Assembly (NCBI GenBank): GCA_037074765.1
Contig: JBAMDO010000048.1
Location: 62,001-126,000 of the forward strand
From: Mansonella perstans
Taxonomy: Eukaryota > Nematoda > Chromadorea > Rhabditida > Onchocercidae
DNA length: 64,000 bases
Reading direction: 5' to 3'
A program made the position numbers and the translations under genes. Under the pieces are notes generated by a model. The model ran no database searches and was not told the DNA's origin. It saw only the letters and a program-made list of their open reading frames with translations. This document shows positions 13,876 to 25,479 of this stretch, piece after piece (the first letter of the stretch is position 1; each line of letters opens with the position of its first letter).

Positions 13876-13980
13876 GTTACTGATCCAAATGACTAAGTTA
13901 TTGATCCAAATGACTAAGTTACTGATCCAAATGACTAAGTTATTGATCCAAATGACTAAGTTACTGATCCAAATGACTAA
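13876..13980. repeat. 21-bp tandem repeat, five copies
   Basis: Five head-to-tail copies of GTTACTGATCCAAATGACTAA. The fifth base alternates C, T, C, T, C between copies, so the array is really two and a half copies of a 42-bp dimer. All other positions are identical, which points to recent expansion. No coding frame runs through it. Confidence 0.9.
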
Positions 13981-14529
13981 ATTATATGGATGGCATTAAA
14001 TTGTTAAATTTTTTTCTATTCGCAATTTCAATTTCTATTTCTAACTTGCATTTTTCCAGTGTGAAATTTGATATTACTGTTTATCAATGAGTTAATAACA
14101 TTGAGCAGTTCAATTAATGCTATTATTGTATGTGACATTATCATAATGAAATACTTATGGGATACTCTTAGCAATTATTAAGCATTCATTAGATAATGAA
14201 TATTAGCTAATATAAGAAATGTTTGAAATTTCCTTAAGTGAAACGATATTTTTTGAATATGAAAGAATGTACATATGCAAATATAAGTCATTTCGTTGTT
14301 AAATAGATAAAAGTATCTTTGAAAATGATTTTTTAGAAAACATAAAGTCCAATGGACTGTTAACTTTACATTTTTCATTTAATAATACTTAAGTACTCTC
14401 AAAAATAGTTTTCAAAATTATACTTGTTCGCTTAGTGATTATGATTTATTGATTTCTTATCTTTGCCTAACTAACCTTCAAATTTAAATTTGGACAAGCC
14501 TTCGAATTTTGTTTGTAATCAATAAATCT

Positions 14530-14744
14530 CCAAAACGATGTAAATACACTTTCTGAACTTGGATTGGAATTTTTATCATTATGTCATTGAAGCATTTGCA
14601 AGATATTTTGCTTTCTGTCAGAATTATTCCTACATTAGCATCTGCTGGTAAAATAAGTGCACATTAGTGAAATGAAAAAAAAAAAAAGATAAATTCATCA
14701 CCAAAACGATGTATATACACTTTCTGAATTTGGTCGATTGGAAA
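14530..14744. repeat. Direct-repeat pair, about 42 bp, 171 bp apart
   Basis: Copy one at 14530-14570 and copy two at 14701-14744 share the core CCAAAACGATGT followed by ATACACTTTCTGAA and ATTGGAA. They differ by a few substitutions and a small insertion (TCG) in the second copy. This suggests a local duplication or two copies of a dispersed element. Confidence 0.6.
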
Positions 14745-15529
14745 TGAAAACGTGTAGCCTGGAAGAAAAAAGTCTAGCAAAAGCATTAGTATGAAATCAA
14801 AAAAACTGGAACAGCCATCAAATATTTCATTAATTTCAGTGAGGTGATTCAAGTTTTGGCTAATGGAAGCTAGAAAAACATGAAAGTCAAAAAATAAATT
14901 CTAACTGTCTTTTCACAAAGCATTTTTCTAGATGTTAGTGAAGAAAGAAAGAATGAAAGACCTAATTGATGGTAGTAGGATGGTTGTTTTCGCAATGAAC
15001 CGTTGTGTTCAGCTACGCACTTTGCTTGAAATTTTAAATGAACTAATTAGATCGTCGACTAATCAGATCTTCATTAATTAGGAAGTTGCAGGGATTTAGA
15101 GTTATTAAATAGGTGGCAAAGTATTTTGTGTATTTATTGACAAATATATTTATATTTTGATAAGGTATATTTGAAATGTCTCCTCTATGGGAGCTTGCGA
15201 ATTTCAGGATTTCGGAGAGTTGGAAGTTGGAATAGAAGTCACCGAGAGATTTTGAAACATTATAAGGTGTCACATTTTGTACATAAGCAAAAGTGAGTAA
15301 TGTTCTGAGTCATTTTATCCTCGAACAGTTCTGTAATTCGTGCTTCTTTGCTATCTTACATACGTATTAACTATTATTCCGTTCCAACGGAGAAATGAAA
15401 TTGAACGACTTGTTGAATAATGAATGAAGAGGCTGTTGGAATGAAGTATCTGCTAAAAATTGCGAACAGGTTTATGGAAATTTGTATGCGATGTATGGAT
15501 TTGAAATGTATAGAAGTTTCAGTTTTATT

Positions 15530-17419
15530 ATGGATATAGAAGAAGTAATACGGACGATAGATGTCGAAACGGATGTGCCTGATTTCAGTTCGCTAATGCT
15601 TAATCGAACCTCATTAAATGCACTAGCTAAAGCTGGTTTTACCAAGCCATCTCCAGTACAAGCTCGAGCAATTCCATCTGGCATGCTTGGTCTTGGTATG
15701 TTGCATTTTGTATGTTAAATTTCATATAGTAATAGCCCATCAAATATTTCCATTAAGTTTTAAGATATTTCTATCTTTTCGGCTTCAGAATTTGGTAGAA
15801 GCTTACTTGAGGTTTAATGCAGATTTGTTGGTGCAAGCGAAATCCGGAACTGGAAAAACATTGGTTTTTTCTTTGTTGGCTGTAGAAAACTTGAATGCAC
15901 AATTTGGACGTCCACAAGTGTTAATCGTAGCTCCAACTCGTGAAATTGCTTCTCAAATAGTGTCTTATATCAAAATGTTTGCTCCTGCTGTGATCCACGT
16001 GGGGTAATCTTTTTCCAATAATTTAAATGCATTTTTTGACCAGTCGATTAGCATCACGTAATTCATGGATTATTAGGATGTTTGTTGGTGGCAATGAGAA
16101 GGGCGTTGCGGAAGACATCCATAAACTCAAAAAAAGTATTCATATTGTTGTTGGAACAACGGGCCGCCTCTGTCATCTTGTTCGAATTAATGCATTGCAG
16201 CTATCCTATATACGATTATTTATTCTGGACGAAGCTGATAAGCTTATGGAAGACAATTTTCAGAAAGAAATTAAGTTAGTTTGCTGATATCAGTTGAATT
16301 ATCATGAAGTAGTTAAAAATTAGAAGCCATTGAAAGGTCGTTTTTAGATCTCCAGTTTCTAGATAACTTTTGTTAATTGTTATATCTAATAACAAAGCAA
16401 GAGAATTCCAGTATTTCTTTGCGTATTTTGAGACTGTTGAATTTAATTTCATTTAGTTACCTGTTCTCTGCGCTGCCATCGGAAAAACAAGTAGCTGTGT
16501 TCTCGGCTACTTATCCATATCGACTGGATAAAATTCTTACGCAGTACATGAGAGGTTAATTTACTACTTGTTTTTATACAATGAACAACATTGACCATCG
16601 GTACTTAGTGTTATCATCAGTGCTTGATATGCGCTATTATGGCACACCTACTTGTTAGATGTGATGATAAATCTTCAACTCAATATTGCAATCAAAGCAT
16701 ATTCTTTAGTCTGTTCACTGGATAATCTTGAAAATATGTAGAAGCATACGGTATTATTTTTCGACTCTGAAAAGTTTGTTATGAATTGGTTGTAACCTGT
16801 CATCACATGTTCTGCATTACGGTGCTGGATATGGATTTTTTTGAGACTAATTCTTGCACATCTATGGAAATTTAAGTTCTTGATTTTCAAATTATTTTGG
16901 TTGGCATTTTTTGTTTAAGTATGTCGTGTCAATGTAATTATTGCAGATGTACATTTGGTGCGTATAGATAGAGATGCACAGTTACTTGGTATCAAACAGT
17001 ATGTGATTCTTGCCCGCGGAGCCGGGAAAATGAATATTCTGCAACATCTATTGCTTCGCTTTCGTTATGGCCAGTGCATTATTTTCGTCAATGATCATAA
17101 AAATTAAGTTTTTCGATTTATTTGTGGTATGTTTTTGAAAGAATTGCAGGTGATACAGATAAGGCATTTGTTGGAAAATATCATTTAAAAAAAAAAGAAA
17201 TTAATGCAGTGAAATTTTATTTCAAATGTGAGGAACTTTGTGCGGATTTGCAACGAGCAAGATTTGATGCGGTTAGCATTTCTGGCAGCATGCCACAGGC
17301 GGACCGTACAAAAGCGATACGGCGACTCAAAAACTCCATGGTTAAATTACTGATTTCAACGGATCTTGTAAGTTTATCAAAATGTAAATAGCAAACTTAG
17401 AGAATATTTTGAGTATTTT

Positions 17420-17467
<48 letters not shown>

Positions 17468-20456
17468 CACAGTTTCCTTTGCTGTCTAGTCACAGATATT
17501 TTTCGTATTTTTACATTTTGCTATCTGTTGTCTTTCGTAGCAGGACAACTTTTTCTATAAATTATTATTTTAGACAGCTCGAGGAATTGATGCACCAGGT
17601 GTCAATTTTGTGATCAACTATGGAACTCCATTTACGTTAGCAACCTATTTACATCGGATTGGGCGTGCTGGACGTTTCGGCAAGTTTAAAGTTGCGAAAA
17701 ATTATGCTGTAGATTTAATTGTAGTCCTGCTTTTGCTGTAGATGAATTTAATAAATACGTTCATTCTTCAGGCACACAGGGTGCTGCTTTCACAATTATT
17801 AATAGTGATAAAGAGTTGAAGCTGTTCAGTGATTTTGTTGTCGAAGGAAAACTTCGAACTAAACTGTTACGAGCAAAAGAGGATTGGCCTAGCAGTCTCA
17901 TCTATGACGATGAATTTTTCAGCAGTTCTGAAGAGTTTCGTGTACGTATTGAATACATTGGTATAATTTCATGTGAAAAATGATTCTGCTACTTCAATTT
18001 ATGCTGAACTGTTCGTCAAGGATTTAAATTCTCTTTTGGGGACTGAGTTGGAATTTGAAATTATCTTCATTTTTTTTATCTTCAATTTGAAATTCTCATT
18101 CCTAGTTATATAATTAATGTCAGGTACTAATTGGAGTAGTTCTGTTTTAGCCTTACACAACAAGAGATTGGCATAGTCACCAAGGTCAGAGTGATGAGCA
18201 GGACAAGGAAAACTCATACGAATTGATGCAGACTAGCTCAAATTTACCGGAATGTGAAGAAGCATTTAAATTCTATGAAGATGGGACTGCATTACATCAA
18301 AAATCAGGAAAGCGTATCTATTCGAGTCAAGATTTTTACAATATATGTACGAATATGACGAATAACGAGATTCCTGACACACTTTTGAAAAAGCTGGTTG
18401 CGCTGAAGGTCCATTTATTTATTCATTACCCGCTTAGTTGCAGATTTTAACTTGACAATAATTGGATTGATTGTAATTAGTCGCAAAGATTTTGTAGTGC
18501 GGTGTATTTCTACTTTGACAGTATTGACGGCAGAATCTTGAAACAGATCACCATTAATAAGTGGATTGGTCAATGAAAATATCAAGTAATAAGACCCGTC
18601 GACAGCTTATTTAAGAAGGTGCACTGCGCGATATCACAATTAGCCGAATGGGACCTCTTTTGTGATTCACTGCTCAGATCATAAAGCTTTTTACAGATAC
18701 GTTCACCATATGGTTTGGAATTAACGCGAAAAAAAACTTTGATTACATTGCGCATGAATAAAAGCAGTCAGAACACAAGTCCTGTTGAAAAGTCTTGTCA
18801 CCAACAACCTCTTCCATTGTTGAGCATCGAAGCAGATTTTACTGCTGATATGGACATTAGCATGTTAAAGCATTATACGAGTTGTAAGAACAGAAGGTAT
18901 TTGAAGAATCAAATTCTTGCTGTTCGAAATGCATTATCTGAGGAGGAGTGGTTACGATATGCTGGATTGCGTTTCGGTTCAAATGTGCGATATGAACCAT
19001 TTTTGATTTGCGGACATGAAGTAAGTTTTGAATGAAATTGTTGAAATCACTCGGTTCTACTTATTACTTATAGGTTCAATGAACAATGTTATTTATTTAA
19101 AGGGAGAAAATAAGGAAAATATGCATGAGGTAAAACCAAACGGTTCAACAGCGGATCATGTCGGTATTTCTGATTCTAAAGAACTTGAATTTATGAGTCT
19201 CGATCGATTACTTTTGGAAAATCTTCCGAAGTATGAGTCAAATTCAGTAAGATCGACAACTGATTTTACATATTACTGAATATACTGTGCCAGGGATTGA
19301 TCGGTTAAGCATTTCCGGAAATCTGCTTCAGATAACATTGTTCAGAAAAGCTTTCTGCTATGGAATTCTTGATTTATTGAATAGAAGCAGTTTCAGCATA
19401 TTGCGCTGAACTTTTTTTCTGGAGGCCGTGAGTAATTCGGAAACTTCGATGGATAGTAACGTTGTCGCCGCTGTTTTCCTTTTAGGAACAAATACTTTGC
19501 TTAGTAGAGTATGCTGATTGGAAGTGTGAAGGTTTGAAATACCACAAAAATTCTATTTCCAGGGGAATATATTTCAAAGTTTTTAGCAGTTTTATTCAGA
19601 GCATTGTAAAAAAAAAACTGCTATGGATTCTGAATGCTTTAAATTTATGAATAATTTACATTAATTTGCAGAAAGTTCCAGTCGATCCGTCCGACAAAAA
19701 ATATGCGATGGAGTTGAATTTGATAGGAAGTTCTGATTTGAAGAAACTAAATCCGAAGCGAGACGAAACATTTGAGGATAAGGTTCTCTTTCGGTCTTTT
19801 TTTGTTATTCATATTTTCTTTTATTTGTTTCTTGTTTTTTCAATATTCGTAAATAGAATAAATTCACTGACTAGAACTATGATTAGGTCCGGCAATTAGT
19901 TTCCGGTTACTAATGACTGCTTGTACATTTTATGATATCAGAATTCATAGTTTTGAATTTAATGAATTAAAAGCGTTTAGAAATACGAAACCTCCGAAGA
20001 ATTGAGAGCGAAACTTGCGAAGGTCAAATCAGGATTCAGTTACGATTTGGTTTTGGGATTGGGTAGAGTCAGAGAGTGTATGACAGCAACGGAAGTACCG
20101 GAGATGTAAGCTTTATCTGTTTCATTGGAACCGAATTTTTGCACTAATTTCGCTCTCAAAAAGATTGGAAGAAAATTTTCATGTTGCTTTTCTTCTGTTA
20201 TGGTTTCTATGTTTCGTATTTGTGGCAAAATTATTCTTTGCGAGTAGTTTATTGTTTTAGATGTTCCATGACAACCCAGACTGAAGGCTATGAAAAACTG
20301 ATGGAATCGAGTAGTACTCAAACGGATGAATTGGCATATCATAAAAATGAGAGCATTGATCGGTCAGATTATTATTGTTCTTCCCGGGGATATATGTGGA
20401 AAGAAATGAATCACTTTGTACGATATGTAAAATACTTGCGCGAGTTCAAATTTTGA
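15530..20456 (+). CDS. ddx-20: DEAD-box RNA helicase of the DDX20/Gemin3 type
   Basis: Exons: 15530-15695, 15823-16003, 16077-16274, 16457-16554, 16947 to about 17106, about 17150-17367, 17574-17679, 17772-17941, 18151-18408, 18697-19020, 19103-19246, 19672-19782, 19981-20105 and 20261-20456, giving about 820 residues, like human DDX20. DDX20 is the helicase of the SMN complex that assembles spliceosomal snRNPs; the nematode counterpart is mel-46. Motifs in order: Q motif (GFTKPSPVQ), AKSGTGKT (Lys67), PTREIA, TTGR, DEAD (167-170), [26 protein letters not shown] and HRIGRAGR. The family-specific blocks [18 protein letters not shown] and [10 protein letters not shown] separate it from eIF4A and other DDX groups. 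The C-terminal third is poorly conserved and hydrophilic, as in DDX20. The junction after motif IV is unresolved (an in-frame TAA precedes any usable GT donor), and the intron 17680-17771 begins with GC. The start at 15530 is the ATG nearest the conserved domain; 15491 is an in-frame alternative. Confidence 0.88.
17423..17465. repeat. Poly-T run of about 43 bases inside a helicase intron
   Basis: An uninterrupted T run lies in the intron between helicase exons ending at 17367 and starting at 17574. Exact length is likely to be unstable and error-prone in assembly. It is followed by an AG, but the real acceptor is at 17572-17573. Confidence 0.9.
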
Positions 20457-22983
20457 AATCCTTAACTTCCATTATTTTCAATTTTATTTTTGGGAATTAC
20501 GTGATATTAGCGTTTAATAGGTGTTATCACTAAGTAGATATTGGTGATGTTATCTGTTAATTCTCCGGATTTTTGAAGTATGAGTTGCTGGAAGACGATG
20601 AACAATTTTCAACTTTCTCGAAGCGGGTAGTATTGGAATAAGAAGGTCGAAGCATTTATGTTGCATTTCCTACGTGAATATCAACATGCTTCAACGTCTT
20701 ATTTCACTTTAGATTCCTGAAGGTCTCCTGTATCTTAAACTAATATGCTGTTTCTTAGAGGCTGCATTGTTGTTACTTCCAAATATTATTGGTTGTATCA
20801 TAAGCAAATAAGCCTAAACTGGAATGCTGATTGTGTATAATATATTATCAATTGTTTGCTTTGCTGAAGTCAAAAAATAGCATTTATGCTTTTGTGAAAA
20901 TATTCTTCATTCACCACCAAAACGTGTTGTCGTTTGAATTCAAAGGCCGCTGATTTTGTAAAAGCAAAACAAATAATTTTCATTGTCTTCGTGTTGTTCA
21001 CAATTGTTTTGTAAGATGGATTGTGTCATTTATTTGTGTCAAATATATAGCTTTTTGTTTCAAATAGCATTTATACTTTTGTGAGAATATTCAGTATCTA
21101 GTATCATTACTAATCGGGTTTCATAGAAGTCGTATTCGTCATTGATCTGTTTAATCGAATGCTTTATAGTATTTGTTTCAGAAATATTACTGTATATAAC
21201 TCATCTTTTTATTTTTCAGGAATCTGAATTTCTAAGATTCTTGAATTATGTGAATGTCAGTATTTCTTGAAATGAAGCTCATTCGCATTGCATCTTGTAT
21301 TAATATTTGTTAAATGTTCTTTTCAAATTGATTCACGTTGCGTTTGTTTATAATTCCTTATGCTGAATCTGTTTAGTAGGACTTTTCATAATGATTTCCA
21401 TTACTATAAAAGTCATCTGTTCATGTTCTACGGTGTTTTTGTCGTTGTTATACGTTGGGTTAATGTTGCTAGTATTTTTTAGGTAATCCGGTTTTTCATG
21501 TTACGATTGAAATGATTTTTTGTTACTTCATTGATTCTGTTTTCGTAAAATAAATTTGTTCAGCAGTAAGATAAGATACCACTAATATCTTCGAAATTTC
21601 ATGCTTACACATAAAACCATGAATGGGCGATTCAGAGTTCAAGTAGTTTTTAAAAAAGTTTTCTAAGTGCTGCTGGATTCACTTGGGTATAGAGCAAGGG
21701 GAACACCACTTCGAGGAACTTACGGAGGCCTAACGTGGTGTATCATTTCTAAGTGCCACAGAACAGTTATATTGTGATGTATCAAGTATATTGCAGGAAC
21801 TCATCGGATCGAATCCTCGAGAATCGGCGAATGGGGATTTAATTAATTCTAGCTACCCTATTTTTCACTTTAATTTCAACTTAGGAGTTAGGTGAAATTA
21901 TTTGGATTGTCTTAGATTTGCGGTAGTTTGTTTAAAATATCACGTCGTATTTGTACAAAGTAAGTGTTCCCTAAAAAATTATTTTGCTACTGATGTTGAA
22001 ATTTACCTGCTTTATTCTTGACATGCCGCAACTTTGTTCATCTTTCGTTCTTTGAAATCGCCTGATAAGTGGTCAGTAGATGTGTCATTGAGATGCGCTT
22101 CGTAACGTTGTGATTTACGATTAAATTCGTCGGAAGACTGACAAAAATGATACCTAAAAAACACATATACAAAATACTCATTCATTTTAGTAAGTCAACT
22201 GGAATTAGATGCAGGATTGAAAGTTTGGTCCGAACAACTAGACCAAAGTGTTTTTAGAAATAGTGGTGCTTTATTTAAAAAATATTTCTGCTCAGACTCT
22301 TCAAGTTTCTCAAAGAGAAAAGGATTTTTAAGTGCTCATGAATTACTTCAATTTCTCAAAGCATAACTTGGAAATCAATTAATCTAAAAATTTGTTTTGT
22401 GACTCATTATTAATAAAATTACCACTCACATAGTTCCATTTATTAATTTTATAAGTTAAAGGTTCAAGAAGAGGTTTTTATTTCATATTTCTTATATTCT
22501 TGAAAATACAATGGTGTAACCAAAGTGCGACAGTACAGCGGAGCACAATGTGCTTCGAAAAAAAAAAATGTGATAGGTGTGTGCTCTGTAATCAGTGATC
22601 TGATGTACCTCTTAGAAGGTGATTAATTAATTTCTATTAAACAACATTTCCGTATATTTACAATTTTTTTTGTCAAAATTTGAACATAGATGAATTGCGG
22701 AGTTCTAAAAGCAATACATTTCGTCTTCAATTGCTGGTTGAAAAACAAAGAATGAAATAAAAATTTATCTGTATGTCACTGTCATTTAACAACAATATCA
22801 ATTCTGAAAGCATAAACTGCTCATTAATGGCCATCAAAGTTCATTAATAATCTGGTTGCGTTTACATCTCAAATATCGTGCCACATTTACATTCTTAATG
22901 TCCTGAAGAGAACGGTTTTGTTATTTATAGTACTTTTATATTAACATGAATATATATATTAACATGGAGTTATTTAGAAAATT
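20457..22983. other. Intergenic stretch after the helicase
   Basis: AT-rich sequence without supportable exons on either strand. The 3' untranslated region of the helicase must start here, but no convincing AATAAA signal was found close to the stop. Confidence 0.4.
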
Positions 22984-23319
22984 ATGTCCTCGGACATATT
23001 GCTTTTATGGAGAGAACATTGTTTAAACCGATGTATTCGATACAATCGATACTCGAAAGACATAATAAGAAGGGTTGTTACCATAATAAATGGAACAGTC
23101 ACGGAAGGTGAACACGATTTATTCCAACTGATCCATGAGGGAAAGGAATCGCTGATAGCATTAACGAAGGATAAGGAGGAAGCCGAACAAAATTTAGAAA
23201 TGCTATTAATAGCGAAAAGTAAAGGACAGGAGAGATCAATTCCTGCTTCAAACCTTTCTATCAATCTTCCCCAATTATCCTTACCTACTTTCAATGGTGA
23301 CCCAAGGGATAACATGTAA
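22984..23319 (+). mobile_element. BEL/Pao-type LTR retrotransposon gag fragment (degraded)
   Basis: A single open frame of 111 codons. Its middle is a charged, helix-prone segment rich in E and K, and its C-terminal part reads LPQLSLPTFNGDPRDNM. The pattern LPxxxLPTFxGDxxxW is the hallmark of the conserved core at the start of the retrotransposon Gag (DUF1759) region in BEL/Pao elements. Here the frame stops exactly where the conserved tryptophan and the rest of Gag should follow. No protease, reverse transcriptase or integrase and no LTRs were recognised nearby. The 5' boundary of the original element is unknown; the ORF start at 22984 need not be its real start. It is most likely a dead remnant lying between two host genes, although the open frame itself has survived. 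Confidence 0.72.
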
Positions 23320-25479
23320 TTGTTTGCTCATTAAAAAGTTATAAAATGACAATATTAGAAGCCCTCAGTAGCTTCTACCACAATTATAGTGAATTCTTCA
23401 TGCTTCATTTTTATTTATTCAATTTTCAGTTGTAAAAACACACAGATCTAACCTTTAAAATGGAGTTTTTCTCCGAGCCAAAATTTTTTCAAAACAGTTA
23501 TATAAAAGTTAAATTATTTTTCAAAAATCTATAGAAATCGGGCTCTGCATGAATGCTGAATGAAAATCTCAGTTTACACTAAAATCGTATAAAATTAAAC
23601 CTTAATTTGTTTCAGTTAACAATTTAGCTTATTTCCTTTTTTTTCTTTGTCATCGTTTTCTCCTTATTTCCATTTCGTTTGTTGACTTTTCCATCTTTTT
23701 TTTTTTGTTTCCATCGCTCTGTTGACTTTAACATTTCGAAAAATGTCAACTATCATTGCTCCTCTTACAAAAGTTTGCGGTATTTTTAGCATTATTTCTC
23801 TCACCGAAATTTCTACAGCAAATTCATGCAGTCAAGGATTGTTGAAATTGTCAAATAACTGATTTTTACATCAAAGTTCACTGTTATTCATCCGGTAGTC
23901 TGTCTGAGTTAACGTTTGCGAGATTCTAACATTTTAAAGTTACTCAATATTTGCTGTAGCTTTCTTTCTTTACCGATCTGCAGATTGTTTATCTAGCAGA
24001 TTTTTGTTATTGTGTTTTTTTCTCACTCTACCGTAGCTGCTGACATTCTGGTTCTTAAGAAAGTCTAGTTTTTAGATGGTTAAATGGTGCTGGATATTCT
24101 TTGGTCGTTGAGATGCATCACAAGTTTCTTTTACAAAATAATTAAGTAAATAAACGGTTGTTAGTCGATAATCACCTCTGTTGTTGGATATAATTGCGTT
24201 ATCTGTACGACGCTCTGTTTTTCTTACATGGGTTCTCTAAAAGTTTTTAAATTATTATTATAAACATGTGAGATGGGTAAATCATATGTAGCTAACTGCT
24301 AATGTACTGAAACTAATTCATTTTATGGATCATAAAATTTGACTGATTTAATTTTATGAAATGTGAAACTAATATAGTTTGTCTTATGTGAATAATAAAG
24401 ACTTTATTAATCAATTTAAATTACGAAAAAAGAGGACGCTTTACAAATCAACCAGCTTGATATGATATGCATTTTCTTGATGTTGAAAAATGCTTTTTTA
24501 CTGATGTACAAATATGTAAGATATGGTGTGCTTGAATTTCCTTAAATGTTTTATAATTTCCGTTAAATGGCTCTCACAACGATCAAAAAGACCTTTTGAT
24601 ACAACACTAGAAGAATTTATGTTAAAAATACAGAACTGGTAAGAGATGAAGCTGGCAAGAGTCAAAATTATGTAAATTTCTTGTAATTCTCTGTTCGTAA
24701 AGGAAAAATCATCCAAGTTGAATTTGAAATAAAAATAATCTCATAATTCATCCTAAATATTATTGATAACAGCGGTGAAAAATTTCTCTCTGGCTCGAAA
24801 AATGTGAAAGTTGAGTTCAAAAGGTGTGGCATTCTAAATGTGTATTGAAAAATCAAACTTATATTGTGATCTGTACTTTTTTAGCGAAACTTTAACCATA
24901 CAACTGAGAGTCATACAGAATCTGATAAGCTATCACTTCCAATACTATCATATTGGGCGCTCGTGAGTGTCATTTTGCTTGGCATTATCGAGCAAACGGC
25001 GATTATTCTCTTCAGATAGAGCTTATCATCGCTTTTGTTGTGGAATGAAACAACGTAATTTTCTGTTTGAGAATTTATTTGTAGTTAAGTAATGCCTGAA
25101 TTCTGCTACGTAATTACTACAAATTTTCTCAAATTGATATACGAAAAATCCGAAATTCGAAAATTTTCAGGAAAATAAATTTTTTGCAAATACTAACGTT
25201 GTTTTTTTTTAAGTGGTATATTTCACTTTCTATTTTTGCACAAATTTATATTTTACTGATCTATACATGCTGTTATCATAGCACTATTTAGTTTTATTGA
25301 TTCTATATGCATTATTGAATTTACAAACCAATGAGGATCATTGGTTAAAGTAAATTAGTAATTCTCTCTTCCTGATCTTCATTCTTATGCCACTTTTTCG
25401 TTCCTGCCGTTTATATTTGAATTAATTTCTATAAAAAGTTAGTACGAAAATTTTCAGAACTGTTACCTAACTTTAAGGC
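23320..25479. other. Intergenic stretch between the gag remnant and BCAT
   Basis: AT-rich and without supportable coding exons. No clear continuation of the BEL/Pao element was found. A TTTTCAG acceptor ending at 25457 lies 22 bases before the BCAT start codon and may be a spliced-leader or 5' UTR acceptor. Confidence 0.4.

Larger units (their letters stand above)
11427..15529. other. Four-kilobase intergenic stretch between FAR and the DEAD-box helicase
   Basis: No exon could be supported on either strand. It contains a 21-bp tandem repeat (13876-13980) and a direct-repeat pair (14530-14570 and 14701-14744), listed separately. The remainder is AT-rich with only short, compositionally biased ORFs. 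Confidence 0.45.

Noticed and set aside
15789..15820. Extra coding segment before the helicase Walker A exon
   Set aside because: Using the acceptor at 15821-15822 gives [16 protein letters not shown] exactly as in the family; the upstream frame adds unrelated residues.
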